A stretch of 64,000 nt of DNA, from NCBI GenBank assembly GCA_039679385.1, contig JBDKVB010000053.1, positions 1 to 64,000 of the forward strand, written 5' to 3'. Positions 24,908 to 34,885 of this stretch are shown here, in pieces; position 1 is the first letter of the stretch, and every line of letters begins with the position of its first letter. The stretch is from Armatimonadia bacterium. GTDB taxonomy: Bacteria > Armatimonadota > Zipacnadia > Zipacnadales > JABUFB01. The position numbers were made by a program, and so were the translations under genes. The notes below the pieces were generated by a model that ran no database searches, was not told the DNA's origin, and worked only from the letters and a program-made list of their open reading frames with translations.

Positions 24908-24992
24908 TAGGCCTGGGACCGAGGCCCCACTGGGTGCTTCAGACACCCTGTCCTGGCTCAGATGCGTACACTTCTCAGGAGGTGGGCGCGGT

Positions 24993-25021
24993 TTGACTTG
25001 CACCTGTCTATCCCGTATACT
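24993..25021 (+). promoter_or_regulatory. Near-consensus sigma-70-type promoter of recJ
   Basis: TTGACT (24993-24998), exactly 17 bases, then TATACT (25016-25021). Transcription would start near 25028, only about 9 bases before AGGAGG. Confidence 0.82.
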
Positions 25022-25053
25022 GCGCCAAACAGTGATAGGAGGCCGATTCGCAC

Positions 25054-26784
25054 TTGGCGATGGCCAGCAGTTCACCCATTTGGGAGGTACGGCCGCGCGA
25101 TTTCGACTTCGAGGCACGTATGGCCCGCGCCCTGGGGATCCACCCGGCGGTCGCCAGTGTTTTGCGTGGCCGCGGGATCACCACCGTCGATGCCGCTCGT
25201 GACTTCCTCAACCCCAGTCTGGACAAGCTCCTCGACCCCTTTGGCCTCCCCGACATGACCGCAGCCGTAGACCGTCTCGCCCAGGCGATTGAAAAGCGCG
25301 AGACACTGATGGTCCATGGCGACTATGACATGGACGGCGTCACTGCGTCGGCCCTGATGGTGCGGTTTCTGTCGAAGCTGGGCGTTGATGTCCACTACTT
25401 CATCCCTCACCGACAGATCGACCAGTATGGCCTGAGCGTGAATGCCGTACGTCAGGCAGCGCGGCTCGGGGTCACACTGGTTGTTGCGGTTGACTGTGGA
25501 GTAACGGCCACAGAGCCGGTCGCAGAGGCCCGACGGCTCAACATGGACGTGATCGTCCTCGATCACCACGAGCCCGGCGACTCTCTCCCCGACGCCAATG
25601 CCGTCGTCGACCCCAAGCGAGCGGATGCGACCTACCCGGAACGCGAACTGGCGAGCGTGGGCCTGGCCTTCAAGACCGCCTCCGCTGTGTGCCTGCGCCT
25701 GAACATTCCCCAAGAGTCCCTGCAGCGGGCCTTCCTCGATCTCGTGTCCCTGGGGACCGTCGCTGATGTGGTGCCGCTGCTGGGCGAGAACCGTATCATG
25801 ACCCACTACGGCCTCGCCTCGCTGCCCAAGACTCGCAAGGTGGGCCTGCAGGCGCTTCTGCGGCTCTGCAACCTCAACGGGCAGGTCCGCTCCTCCGACG
25901 TGGCCTTCCGCCTTGGTCCCCGGATGAATGCCGTCGGGCGCATGGGGGACGCGACGGATGCGCTGGAGCTTCTGCTCACGGATGACGAGGAGGAAGCCAC
26001 GCGTCTCGCGCTGGAGCTTGAGCGTGCCAACCAGGAGCGTCAGCGCGAGCAGGAGAACACCTATCGCGACGCTCTGAGGCTGATCGACGAGCAGGTAGAC
26101 CTCGACAACGACCGCGTCGTGGTGCTGTCCTCCTCCGACTGGCATATCGGTGTGGTTGGCATTGTGGCCTCGAAGATTCTGGAGCGCCATGGCAGGCCGA
26201 CCATTCTGCTGGTCGAGCAGGGAGACGAAGCCCGCGGTTCGGCACGCAGCATCCAGCAGTTCGACATCGCCTCTGCGCTGGACCAATGCCGTGACACGCT
26301 GCTGCGCTACGGCGGACATGCCCTCGCAGCGGGTCTGACCCTGCGTACCGAGGACCTGCAGGAGTTCCGCACACGCCTGAACCAGATTGCTGCCGAGTTG
26401 CTTGACCTGGACCAGATTTGCCCGCGGATTCACATCGACGCCGAGTTGCTGCTGGACGAGATTGACGAGGAGTTGCTGGCGGGCCTTCGGTCGCTTGAGC
26501 CCTACGGCCAGTCAAACCCGGACCCGCTGTTCATTACACGGGGCGTGGACGTGCTCGACGCCCGGGCTGTCGGACGTGACGAGAACCACCTCAAGCTGTT
26601 CGTGTCCCAGGGCGAGCGTCCGGTGGACTGCATCGGCTTCGGCATGGGTCCTGAGCTGCAGCACCTGCAGCGCGGGGCTCTGCTGGATATCTGCCACACG
26701 CCGGAGATCAATGAGTACAACGGTACGCGCGGCCTGCAACTGAGGCTGGAGGCCATTCGCCCAGCCCGAGCCGACGGGGCCTAG
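25054..26784 (+). CDS. recJ: Single-stranded-DNA-specific 5'-3' exonuclease RecJ
   Basis: A 576-residue DHH-family nuclease used in recombination and mismatch or base-excision repair. The metal motifs are HGDYDMDGVTA (Asp 90, 92, 94), VAVDCGVT and VLDHHEPGD (DHH at 170-172); the DHHA1 motif is YGGHALAAGLTL. C-terminal residues of about 465-570 form the OB-like domain. Length is close to the Firmicutes and E. coli enzymes. AGGAGG (25037-25042) is best placed for the TTG at 25054; the ATG at 25060 is a less well spaced alternative. Confidence 0.92.
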   Translation: MAMASSSPIWEVRPRDFDFEARMARALGIHPAVASVLRGRGITTVDAARDFLNPSLDKLLDPFGLPDMTAAVDRLAQAIEKRETLMVHGDYDMDGVTASALMVRFLSKLGVDVHYFIPHRQIDQYGLSVNAVRQAARLGVTLVVAVDCGVTATEPVAEARRLNMDVIVLDHHEPGDSLPDANAVVDPKRADATYPERELASVGLAFKTASAVCLRLNIPQESLQRAFLDLVSLGTVADVVPLLGENRIMTHYGLASLPKTRKVGLQALLRLCNLNGQVRSSDVAFRLGPRMNAVGRMGDATDALELLLTDDEEEATRLALELERANQERQREQENTYRDALRLIDEQVDLDNDRVVVLSSSDWHIGVVGIVASKILERHGRPTILLVEQGDEARGSARSIQQFDIASALDQCRDTLLRYGGHALAAGLTLRTEDLQEFRTRLNQIAAELLDLDQICPRIHIDAELLLDEIDEELLAGLRSLEPYGQSNPDPLFITRGVDVLDARAVGRDENHLKLFVSQGERPVDCIGFGMGPELQHLQRGALLDICHTPEINEYNGTRGLQLRLEAIRPARADGA

Positions 26785-26876
26785 ATACTCCTGCGGTCTG
26801 CGTCGGCCGGGGAACGTCGACGCGCCGCTCCAGTGCTCCGCCTCGGCGCAAGACTCGAGCCTTTGGAGCCGCGAGA

Positions 26877-27896
26877 TTGGCCAGCGAGATCAGTCAGGCT
26901 GTGTTGCTGGTGGGTGGTGAGGGCACGCGGTTGCGTCCCCTCACGTACCGTCGTCCCAAAGCGCTTGTCCCACTGCTCAACGAGCCCCTTCTGTCCTACG
27001 AGTTCCGCCTTCTGGCCCGCTACGGAATCGCCGACGTCATTCTCGCCGTCGGCTACCGCGCTGATTCGCTTCGAGACTCGCTCGGTGACGGATCTCGTTG
27101 GGGTGTGCGGTTGACCTACGTGGAGGATCCACAGCCCCTCGGTACCGCCGGCGGCATCAGGAACGTGGGCGAGCTCCTGCGGGGCGATTTCGTCGCCATG
27201 AACGGCGACCTGGTCTACGATGTTGACCTCGGTGCCGTGCTGAAGGCTCATGCAGACTTCGGCGCCACGGTCACCTATTGCCTGCGTCGGGTTGCCGATG
27301 TGAGCCGGTACGGGCTGATTCGCTGCGACGACGACGGGCGGGTGCAGGCCTTCCTGGAGAAGCGGGCCGTGGATGAAACGGGGCGCAACACGGTCAATAG
27401 CGGACTGTACGTGATGAGTCCCGAGGTCCTTGACTTCATCCCCGTGGCGACCACCTACTCCAACGAACTGGAGTTGTTCCCGGGGCTGCTGGCGGCGGGG
27501 CGTCCGCTCCTGGGGCATGTTCCCGCGCACCAGGGATACTGGGCCGATGTCGGTACTCTGGACTCCTATCTAGAGACCTCGTGCGACCTGCTGGGCGGAG
27601 CCGTGCCCTGGATGACTGCGACGATCGCTGACGATGCGGTTGTGGACGCTTCCGCCAGGCTCGTGGGGCCGGTGCACCTCGGTCCCGGTGTGCATGTCGG
27701 ACCCGATGCGGTGATCGGCCCTGACGTTACACTCGGCCCCAACTGCACGGTCGGCGCCGGAGCCAGTATCTGCCGCAGCCTCCTGTGGGAGCAGGTGACC
27801 GTGGGGGCAGGTGCCAATCTGCAGAACGTCGTAATAGCCGACAACGTCACACTTCCCGCGCATGCCAACCACAACGGCGGAGTGATCTGCCCATGA
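26877..27896 (+). CDS. NDP-sugar pyrophosphorylase (mannose-1-phosphate guanylyltransferase-like)
   Basis: A 339-residue nucleotidyltransferase with a C-terminal left-handed beta-helix. The N-terminal signature is LVGGEGTRLRPLTYRRPKAL, the metal Asp is in FVAMNGDLVYDVD, and the sugar-binding region in VNSGLYVMSPEVLDF. Residues of about 245-330 are hexapeptide repeats. It activates hexose 1-phosphates for glycan synthesis; GDP-mannose or glucose derivatives are both possible. The start is TTG at 26877 with TTGGAG 8 bases before. Its stop overlaps the next ATG by 4 bases (ATGA), so it is coupled to the aminotransferase gene, an unexpected partner. Confidence 0.83.
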   Translation: MASEISQAVLLVGGEGTRLRPLTYRRPKALVPLLNEPLLSYEFRLLARYGIADVILAVGYRADSLRDSLGDGSRWGVRLTYVEDPQPLGTAGGIRNVGELLRGDFVAMNGDLVYDVDLGAVLKAHADFGATVTYCLRRVADVSRYGLIRCDDDGRVQAFLEKRAVDETGRNTVNSGLYVMSPEVLDFIPVATTYSNELELFPGLLAAGRPLLGHVPAHQGYWADVGTLDSYLETSCDLLGGAVPWMTATIADDAVVDASARLVGPVHLGPGVHVGPDAVIGPDVTLGPNCTVGAGASICRSLLWEQVTVGAGANLQNVVIADNVTLPAHANHNGGVICP

Positions 27897-29032
27897 ATAG
27901 CGATGCCCTCCTGATGATTCCGGGGCCGACGAACCTCCCGATTGAGGTTCAGCGAGCCATCGGGAGCCCGTCGATGTACCATCGCGGACCCGAGTTCGCC
28001 GAACTGCTGCACCGGTGCAACCACGGTCTGAAGACCGTGTTTCAGACCGAGAAAGACGTCCTGATCCTCGCTTGCTCAGGAACCGGCGGCGATGAGGCGG
28101 CCATCGCCAATCTCGTTAGCCCCGACGACCGAGTCTTGGCCATCAACAGCGGCAAGTTCGGCAAGCGTATGGGCGACATCGCTGCGACCTACGGGGCGCT
28201 GGTGACCTGGTTGGAGGTGCCTGCCGGGAAGGCCGCTGAGCCGCAGCAAGTCGCCGAGATGCTGGCCCATCGGCCCTTCAGGGCTCTGCTTTTCGTCCAG
28301 AACGAGACCTCGACCGGCGTCTGCCAGAACGTGGCCTCGCTGGCGAGGATTGCCCAGGACTACCGCTGCCTGACGATCGTCGACTGTGTGAGCGGCATGG
28401 GCGGGATTCCGGTCAAGACGGATGCCTGGGGACTGGATGCGGTGGTGGCGGGCTCACAGAAGGCCTTCATGCTTCCGCCCGGGCTGGCCTTCGTGTCCTT
28501 GTCGGAGCATGCCTGGCAGGTCGCGGAGCATTGCCGCACGCCGAGGTACTACTTCGATCTGCGCAAGGCTCGGGCGTCGCTGGCCAAGGACCAGACCCCG
28601 TACACGCCGGCGGTCAACCTGATGCAGGGCCTTGGCGCCGCCCTCGACCTGATGCTATCAGAGGGCATGGAAGCTGTCTATGCACGCCACGCACGGGCAG
28701 GGCGTGCCGCACGAGCGGCCATGACCGCCCTCAACCTGGCGCTGTTCGCCGACCCCGCCTACGCAAGCAGTGTTGTGACCTCGGTCACCTCGCCGGCGGG
28801 TCTGGATTCGGGTCAGCTAGTCAAGGGCGTGCAGGCAGGCTACAACATCGTCATCTCCGGCGGTCAGGACGAGCTCAAGGGCAAGATCTTCCGCCTTGGC
28901 CACATGGGGACTGTGCAGCCGGAGGATGTCCTGCGGACGGTCCAGGCCGTGGGTGAGGTGCTCGTGAAGCTGGGACATTCCTGCGACCCGGCAGCGGGAG
29001 TCCAGGCGGCCCAGGACGTCTTCAGCAGCTAG
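27893..29032 (+). CDS. Class V aminotransferase (serine-pyruvate / phosphoserine aminotransferase type)
   Basis: A 379-residue PLP enzyme. It begins LLMIPGPTNLPIEVQRA, the class V hallmark. CSGTGGDEAAIAN contacts the cofactor phosphate, VDCVSGMGGIPV holds the Asp that pairs with the pyridine nitrogen, and GSQKAFMLPPGL contains the Schiff-base Lys. This group includes alanine-glyoxylate and serine-pyruvate transaminases and the SerC substitutes that pair with SerA in several archaea and bacteria. Being 32 bases upstream of serA, its likely job is 3-phosphohydroxypyruvate to phosphoserine. The start ATG 27893 overlaps the preceding stop by 4 bases. Confidence 0.88.
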   Translation: MNSDALLMIPGPTNLPIEVQRAIGSPSMYHRGPEFAELLHRCNHGLKTVFQTEKDVLILACSGTGGDEAAIANLVSPDDRVLAINSGKFGKRMGDIAATYGALVTWLEVPAGKAAEPQQVAEMLAHRPFRALLFVQNETSTGVCQNVASLARIAQDYRCLTIVDCVSGMGGIPVKTDAWGLDAVVAGSQKAFMLPPGLAFVSLSEHAWQVAEHCRTPRYYFDLRKARASLAKDQTPYTPAVNLMQGLGAALDLMLSEGMEAVYARHARAGRAARAAMTALNLALFADPAYASSVVTSVTSPAGLDSGQLVKGVQAGYNIVISGGQDELKGKIFRLGHMGTVQPEDVLRTVQAVGEVLVKLGHSCDPAAGVQAAQDVFSS

Positions 29033-29064
29033 CTGCCCATCTTTGGAGGCACACTCCGTCTCAG

Positions 29065-30660
29065 GTGATGGTCATGCCTCGCATTCTTGCATGTGACAGG
29101 GTGTCGGTGGCCGGGATTGAGCTTCTGCGCAAGAGCGCGGAGGTGGTCGAACTCGGGGCTCCGTCGGAGGATGAGTTGATCGCGGCGCTGGCGGGCTGCG
29201 ACGGGCTCATCGTGCGCAGCGCGACGAAGGTGACGGCCCGGGTCCTGGAGCACGCTCCCGGGTTGCGGGTGATCGCCCGTGCCGGAGTGGGCGTGGATAA
29301 CATCGACGTCGAAGCGGCTACGCGGCACGGCGTTCTGGTCCTCAACAGCCCTGGTGGGAACATTATCGCCGCCGCCGAGCACACCATCGCCCTTCTTCTC
29401 GCAGCAGCTCGCAACATCGCTCCGGCGGATGCTTCGATGAAGGCCGGCGAGTTCGATCGTAAGCGGTTTGTCGGACGCCAGGTCGCAGGGAAGACCCTCG
29501 GTATCGTTGGCCTCGGCAAAATCGGGGGCGAGGTCGCGCGACGGGCCAAGGGCCTCGGTATGGAGCTCCTGGTCCATGACCCCTACGCCTCCCCCGAGTT
29601 GGTGGACGGTTTCGGCGCACGGCTGGGAGGCCTTGAAGAGCTGCTGCGGACCTCCGACTTCGTCACCGTGCACACCCCGCTGACGGAGGAGACGCGTGGT
29701 CTGATCGGAGCCGAGGAACTGGCGCTCCTGAAGCCCAACGCCATCGTGGTGAACTGTGCGCGGGGTGGGATCATCGACGAGGCGGCCCTGATTGATGCTC
29801 TCCGGTCTGGACGCCTTGCTGGAGCGGCGCTGGACGTCTTTGAGGGCGAGCCGAAGGCCAACCCGGAGCTGGTCGGGTTGCCAAACGTGGTGGCAACACC
29901 TCACCTGGGCGCCTCAACCACCGAGGCACAGGAAGCGGTTGCGATCGACGCGGCTGAGCAGATCGTCGAGGTCCTGGCTGGACGGCCGCCGCGGACGCCG
30001 GTGAACGTTCCGGCGCTGTCGCCTGAGCTTCTGACGCAGGTCAGGCCGATGCTGGTCCTTGCCGCACGCCTGGGGCGTCTGGCAGGTGTGCTGACTACCC
30101 GAGCGCCGCGGGAGTTCTCCCTGGTTGCCTCCTCGACCACACCCGATCAGGGCATGCCGCTGATTGCGAGTTGGGCCGTTAGTCGGCTGCTCGAAGGCAA
30201 GACGGACGGCGGTCTGAATGAGGTCAGCGCTCTGCTCATCGCCCGCGAACGGGGTATCCGCGTCTCCTACGCTGTGAGTGGGGATGACCGAGGCTACTCG
30301 CGGTCGCTGGAGGTCCAGGTCCACTTCGCCGAGGACGCCTATCGCCTGTTCGGAGCGGTCATCGAGGGCTCGCAGCCGCGGATTCTGGGCATCAACGGTT
30401 TCAGTGTTGACCTGGCGCCCGAAGGCGAGTACATGTTCCTGTGGAAGCAGAACCCTCGGGTGCCGGGGTTCATCGGCGCGATCGGGTCCTTGCTGGGCGA
30501 GGCGGGCATTGGGATCGCCAGCATCGAGGTGGGACGCGAGGAGATCGAGGGCCTTGGTCTTCTGGCAGTGCGTCTCCACGACCCGGTGCCGGCGGAGGTT
30601 CGCCGGGCAGTGCTCGCCCTGGACGGCGTCACGCGACTAGAGGTTGTCACTTTCAGCTAG
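29065..30660 (+). CDS. serA: D-3-phosphoglycerate dehydrogenase (long form with ACT domain)
   Basis: A 531-residue enzyme, the first of the phosphorylated serine pathway, oxidising 3-phosphoglycerate with NAD+. The Rossmann signature GIVGLGKIGGEVARR is near 145, and catalytic residues are in NCARGGIIDEAAL (Arg), the Glu that follows, and PHLGASTTEAQ (His). After the catalytic core comes an allosteric substrate-binding domain (about 315-450) and a C-terminal ACT domain (about 455-531: GFIGAIGSLLGEAGIGIAS) for serine feedback. Three closely spaced starts exist (GTG 29065, ATG 29068, ATG 29074); I keep the first, nearest to GGAGG at 29045. Confidence 0.93.
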   Translation: MMVMPRILACDRVSVAGIELLRKSAEVVELGAPSEDELIAALAGCDGLIVRSATKVTARVLEHAPGLRVIARAGVGVDNIDVEAATRHGVLVLNSPGGNIIAAAEHTIALLLAAARNIAPADASMKAGEFDRKRFVGRQVAGKTLGIVGLGKIGGEVARRAKGLGMELLVHDPYASPELVDGFGARLGGLEELLRTSDFVTVHTPLTEETRGLIGAEELALLKPNAIVVNCARGGIIDEAALIDALRSGRLAGAALDVFEGEPKANPELVGLPNVVATPHLGASTTEAQEAVAIDAAEQIVEVLAGRPPRTPVNVPALSPELLTQVRPMLVLAARLGRLAGVLTTRAPREFSLVASSTTPDQGMPLIASWAVSRLLEGKTDGGLNEVSALLIARERGIRVSYAVSGDDRGYSRSLEVQVHFAEDAYRLFGAVIEGSQPRILGINGFSVDLAPEGEYMFLWKQNPRVPGFIGAIGSLLGEAGIGIASIEVGREEIEGLGLLAVRLHDPVPAEVRRAVLALDGVTRLEVVTFS

Positions 30661-30747
30661 ATCGGGCAGAATAGCTGCTTTGAACAGACAGAGGGGGGAC
30701 CGCCTGCCCGCGGTTCCGCCACGACAGAGATGGGGCCACTGCAAGCT

Positions 30748-31512
30748 ATGCGGATACTCCTGACCAACGATGACGGCATTCGTGCTCCCGGTCTGCGGGC
30801 GCTTGCACAGGCACTCGAGCCGCTTGGCGAGTTGCTCATCCTGGCACCAGAGCGCGAGCAGAGTTGCGCCGGGCACGCCATCACCCTACACAAGCCCTTG
30901 CGTATGGTACCGGCCCGGGTGGAAGGGGTGTCGGCGGCCGCTTTTGCCGTGAGCGGCACACCTGCGGACTGCGTGGTCCTGGCCCGAGACAACGAACCGG
31001 CTCCGCCCGACGTTGTGGTGTCGGGGATCAACGCGGGCGCCAACATGGGGGAGGAGGTCTTCTACTCCGGCACCGTCGCTGCGGCGATGGAGGCCTGTCT
31101 GCAGGGCCTGCGGAGTATCGCCGTCTCCGTCACCGCCTATCATGACTGCGATTACCGGGCTGCTGCGGCCTTCGTCAAGGCGTTGATCCCGCGGTACATC
31201 GAGACCGACCTGCCTTCGGGCATGTTCCTGAATGTGAACGTTCCGAACCTGCCGCCGGAGGGGATCAAGGGAGTCCACGCTACCCGCCTCGGCCGGCGGG
31301 CCTATGCCAACGTGGTCCAGCGACGTGAAGACCCACGGGGCCGACCCTACTACTGGCTGAGCGGCGAGGTGACCGAGGTGGACAGCGGGACAGATACCGA
31401 CATCGGCACCTGCCGAGGGGACATGATCTCGGTCACGCCGGTCTGCTTCGACATGACCGATCATCCGACGATTGAGACGGTTGCCGGGCTGCTGACCGGG
31501 ATGCCCTCCTAA
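30748..31512 (+). CDS. surE: 5'-/3'-nucleotidase SurE
   Basis: A 254-residue survival-protein-E phosphatase that removes phosphate from nucleoside monophosphates and short polyphosphate in the cytoplasm. The N-terminus MRILLTNDDGIRAPGL holds the metal Asp pair at 8-9; further signatures are LAPEREQSCAGHAITLHKPL, AVSGTPADCV and VSGINAGANMGEEVFYSGTV (Asn ligand). I chose ATG 30748 because it gives the family start; an in-frame ATG at 30730 is possible. Neither has a strong ribosome-binding site. Confidence 0.92.
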   Translation: MRILLTNDDGIRAPGLRALAQALEPLGELLILAPEREQSCAGHAITLHKPLRMVPARVEGVSAAAFAVSGTPADCVVLARDNEPAPPDVVVSGINAGANMGEEVFYSGTVAAAMEACLQGLRSIAVSVTAYHDCDYRAAAAFVKALIPRYIETDLPSGMFLNVNVPNLPPEGIKGVHATRLGRRAYANVVQRREDPRGRPYYWLSGEVTEVDSGTDTDIGTCRGDMISVTPVCFDMTDHPTIETVAGLLTGMPS

Positions 31513-31591
31513 GGCTTGGGCGGGCCTGGGCCTGCGGCAGATCGGCTTGCGACGCACCTTGGTAGTCATGTCGGACCCAGGGGGTGGCGCG

Positions 31592-32497
31592 ATGGGTGAA
31601 CCGGCCTATCTGGCGCTAGTGGAGTCGGGTGAGCTGGCGGAGCGCGTTGAGGCTCTCCGAGGCCTGATGGCGCCCTGCCGACTGTGCCCGCGGCGGTGTC
31701 ACGTGGACAGGATCGCCGGGGAGATGGGTTTCTGCCGAGCGGGACCGGAACCGATGATCTCAAGCTACGGTCCGCACTTCGGCGAGGAAGCGCCCCTGGT
31801 TGGGGTCGGGGGCTCGGGAACCATCTTCCTGACCCACTGCAACCTGGGCTGTGCCTTCTGCCAGAACTACGACATCAGCCGCGAAGGGCTGGGACACACG
31901 GTGTCCATCGCCGAGCTGGCCGAGATCATGCTCCAGCTTCAGGAGCGCGGCTGCCATAACGTGAACCTTGTCACTCCGACGCACTATGTGCCGGTCCTGG
32001 TGGAGGCCCTTGGGCTTGCAGCTCAGAACGGGCTGCGGCTGCCGGTGGTATACAACTGCGGAGGCTACGAGAGCCTGGAGGCCCTCCAGCTTCTGGACGG
32101 AATCCTTGACATCTACATGCCGGACGCCAAGTATGCGGACCCGGCGGTGAGCGCCGAGCTCTCGGGAGCTGCCGACTATCCCCAGCGGGCGCGAGTGGCT
32201 ATTGGGGAGATGTACCGGCAGGTCGGTCCACTGCAGCTTGATGAGCGTGGGATCGCCGTACGGGGACTGCTCGTCAGGCATCTGGTCCTTCCTGAGGGGC
32301 TGGCCGGGACGGCGCGAATCATGCAGTTTCTTGCCGGTCTGGACCGCGAGATGTATGTGAACGTGATGGCCCAGTATCACCCCTGCTATCGGGCACACGA
32401 ACACCCACGGATTGCCCGGCGGATCACGGCAGAGGAGTACGAGGCCGCCGTGCGTGCAGCCCGTGAGGCCGGTTTGCACCGCCTTGACAAGCTCTGA
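31592..32497 (+). CDS. Radical SAM protein, PflA-like activating enzyme family
   Basis: A 301-residue radical SAM protein. The cluster motif is THCNLGCAFCQN (Cys 83, 87, 90). An N-terminal four-Cys region (CRLCPRRCHVDR ... GFCRAG; Cys 29, 32, 36, 48) may bind a second metal or cluster. The family is annotated as pyruvate-formate-lyase-activating-like, but the target is generally unknown and no glycyl-radical enzyme is nearby. I chose ATG 31592, which has AGGGGGTGG at good spacing; earlier in-frame starts lack one. It follows surE by 79 bases on the same strand. Confidence 0.85.
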   Translation: MGEPAYLALVESGELAERVEALRGLMAPCRLCPRRCHVDRIAGEMGFCRAGPEPMISSYGPHFGEEAPLVGVGGSGTIFLTHCNLGCAFCQNYDISREGLGHTVSIAELAEIMLQLQERGCHNVNLVTPTHYVPVLVEALGLAAQNGLRLPVVYNCGGYESLEALQLLDGILDIYMPDAKYADPAVSAELSGAADYPQRARVAIGEMYRQVGPLQLDERGIAVRGLLVRHLVLPEGLAGTARIMQFLAGLDREMYVNVMAQYHPCYRAHEHPRIARRITAEEYEAAVRAAREAGLHRLDKL

Positions 32498-32605
32498 CCG
32501 TTCCGGCGGCCTGCGAGCAACCCGCTGCGCAGGCTCTGGGACGACCAAACGTGACGTCGGACCCACGACACGGATGTGAGCGCTACCTTCCGGGAGGGCT
32601 TACCC

Positions 32606-33133
32606 ATGGCCGGATTCCTTCGTGATCTCAAGCGCCTCAGCGACGATCTCCTGTCGCGAGGTCGCAAGGGCGTAGACGCCGTCGCCGAGACGATCGACCA
32701 ACAGGCGGAGATCCGACGGCTGGCGACGCAGATCCGCGCACTGAACCAGGAGCGCGAGGAGCGCGTCAGCGCGATCGGCAAGAAGGTCTACTCGCTGTAT
32801 ACCCGTGACCGCGTGGCGAACCAGGACATCCTCGCTGACTGCAAGCGCATCGATGAGGTTACCGAGGGGATCTCCCGGCTCCGCAGCCAGATCGAGTCGG
32901 TCCGGCACGGTGGGGCAGAGGCAACGCTGGTCGTCGAGATCAAGGACGACACGCCACTCGAGGGCCCGGCACAGGCTGAAGCCGAAGCGACCGTGGTCGA
33001 GGTGGACACGGCGGCTGAAGCTGAGGAGACTGCGGCCGCCCCTGAGGAACCCGCGGGTGCACAGGACGCGCCGGCGGAACCTGCCGCCGAGAGCCCTGCG
33101 CAGGACAAGGACGCCGAAGCACCTGCCTGTTAG
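32606..33133 (+). CDS. Coiled-coil protein with acidic Ala/Glu-rich tail
   Basis: A 175-residue soluble protein. Residues 10-105 are strongly helical with heptads ([21 protein letters not shown] ... [19 protein letters not shown]), so a dimeric coiled coil is likely. The last 60 residues are acidic and low-complexity, ending in a Cys. The ATG at 32606 has GGGAGGG just upstream, which decides the start over an in-frame codon at 32576. No family is recognised; the shape recalls small scaffold or phasin-like proteins, but this is speculation. Confidence 0.65.
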   Translation: MAGFLRDLKRLSDDLLSRGRKGVDAVAETIDQQAEIRRLATQIRALNQEREERVSAIGKKVYSLYTRDRVANQDILADCKRIDEVTEGISRLRSQIESVRHGGAEATLVVEIKDDTPLEGPAQAEAEATVVEVDTAAEAEETAAAPEEPAGAQDAPAEPAAESPAQDKDAEAPAC

Positions 33134-33164
33134 GGTCGCAACCCAATCGGTTGACGGTAGTTAC

Positions 33165-33188
33165 CGTGGCCCCCTCTCCGGGGCCACG
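33165..33188 (+). terminator. GC-rich hairpin between the coiled-coil gene and pyrG
   Basis: A perfect 9-bp stem (33165-33173 with 33180-33188) and a 6-base loop, 32 bases after one stop and 53 before the next start. No T-run follows, so it could end transcription weakly or act in the pyrG leader. Confidence 0.45.
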
Positions 33189-33240
33189 TGGTGGGCTGCA
33201 AAGGCAACTGACGCACGACAAACACAGAGGGCTGACTTGC

Positions 33241-34860
33241 ATGACCAAGTACGTATTCGTTACCGGTGGGGTCGTCTCGGGGATCGGCAAGGGCATCACA
33301 ACTGCGTCGCTGGGGCGCTTGCTCAAGAACCGTGGCTTCCGTGTTGCTATGATGAAGATGGACCCGTACATCAATGTCGATGCCGGCCTCATGAACCCCT
33401 TCCAGCACGGTGAGGTCTTCGTCACCGACGACGGCGCAGAGACCGACCTCGACCTCGGCCACTACGAACGCTTTGTCGACGAGCCGCTCAGCCGGGTCTC
33501 GAACGTGACCACGGGCCAGGTCTACGACACCGTCATCCGCCAGGAACGCGAAGGCGGCTACTACCTGGGCCACACCGTGCAGATGATCCCGCACATCACC
33601 GACGAGATCAAAGCACGGATCCGCCAGTGCGCCAAGAAGCACGAGGCCGACATCTGTATCGTCGAGATCGGCGGCACGGTCGGTGACATCGAAGGCCAGC
33701 CCTTCCTCGAGGCCATTCGCCAGATGCGTCGCGACGAGGGCCCTGAGAATGTGTGCTACGTCCATGTGACGCTGGTCCCCTTCATGGGCACCGTCGGGGA
33801 ACTCAAGACCAAGCCGACGCAGCACAGTGTCCGTGAGCTCCGCAGCGTGGGCATCTCACCGGATATCATCGTGGTGCGTGCTACCACCAAGCTCGACAGT
33901 GCGGCCCGCGAGAAACTCGCGCTCTTCTGTGATGTGCCGGTCGCCAACATCATCGAGTCGATAGACTTCCCGGGGAGTCTGTACGAGATCCCGCTGCTGA
34001 TGGAAGCGCAGGGCATTGCCGACCTGGTGACCGACGAGCTTGGGCTCGAAAGCCGCAAGGCGGACCTCGCCGAGTGGCAGGGGATGATCGACCACGTCAA
34101 CAAGCCCTCCGACCGAGTGACGGTGGCGATGGTCGGCAAGTACATGGACCTGCGTGATGCCTACCTGTCCGTTACGGAATCCATTCGCCACGGTGGTATC
34201 GCCAACGACTGCGCCGTCGAGATCAAGTATGTGGACTCCGAGAAAAACATCGAGGCGGACGGGCCGGAGGCACACCTCTCCGATGTAGACGGCATCATCG
34301 TTCCCGGCGGCTTCGGCGACCGCGGGATCGAGGGCAAGATCGCGGCCATCGGCTATGCCCGGCGCAACCAGATCCCGTACCTGGGGCTCTGCCTGGGGCT
34401 GCAGACCGCTGTCATCGAGTTCGCACGGAACGTCTGCGGGCTTGAGGGTGCGCACAGTCGGGAGTTCGACAGCGAGACGCCGCACCCGGTCATCATCTAC
34501 CTCAAGGAGCAGGAGTACATCACGGAACTGGGCGGCACGATGCGTCTGGGGGCCTACCCCTGCAAGATCAAGCCGGGGACGCTGGCGAACCGCCTGTATG
34601 ACTCCCTGGACATCTCCGAGCGCCATCGGCATCGCCTGGAAGTCAACAACGCCTACCGCGAGCGGCTGGAGCAGTGTGGGATGGTCTTCTCGGGCACTTC
34701 CCCGGAGGGTGACCTGGTCGAAATGGTGGAGATCCCCGACCACCCGTTCTTCATCGCCTCGCAGTTCCACCCGGAGTTCAAGTCGCGGCCGAATCGCGCA
34801 CACCCCTTGTTCCGGGGTGTCGTCGAGGCGGCCCTGCGACGCAAGAACAGCCGGGCGTAA
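33241..34860 (+). CDS. pyrG: CTP synthase (glutamine-hydrolysing)
   Basis: A 539-residue enzyme making CTP from UTP, ATP and glutamine, the last step of pyrimidine nucleotide synthesis. The synthase domain starts [17 protein letters not shown] (P-loop) with [20 protein letters not shown]. The class I glutamine amidotransferase domain covers about 290-535: [10 protein letters not shown], the nucleophile Cys in YLGLCLGLQ, and the His/Glu pair near [10 protein letters not shown]. Length is normal. I chose ATG 33241, the family start; the open frame upstream overlaps the intergenic hairpin. Confidence 0.96.
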   Translation: MTKYVFVTGGVVSGIGKGITTASLGRLLKNRGFRVAMMKMDPYINVDAGLMNPFQHGEVFVTDDGAETDLDLGHYERFVDEPLSRVSNVTTGQVYDTVIRQEREGGYYLGHTVQMIPHITDEIKARIRQCAKKHEADICIVEIGGTVGDIEGQPFLEAIRQMRRDEGPENVCYVHVTLVPFMGTVGELKTKPTQHSVRELRSVGISPDIIVVRATTKLDSAAREKLALFCDVPVANIIESIDFPGSLYEIPLLMEAQGIADLVTDELGLESRKADLAEWQGMIDHVNKPSDRVTVAMVGKYMDLRDAYLSVTESIRHGGIANDCAVEIKYVDSEKNIEADGPEAHLSDVDGIIVPGGFGDRGIEGKIAAIGYARRNQIPYLGLCLGLQTAVIEFARNVCGLEGAHSREFDSETPHPVIIYLKEQEYITELGGTMRLGAYPCKIKPGTLANRLYDSLDISERHRHRLEVNNAYRERLEQCGMVFSGTSPEGDLVEMVEIPDHPFFIASQFHPEFKSRPNRAHPLFRGVVEAALRRKNSRA

Positions 34861-34885
34861 GACTCAACTGGTTGCTGCGAGTCTC

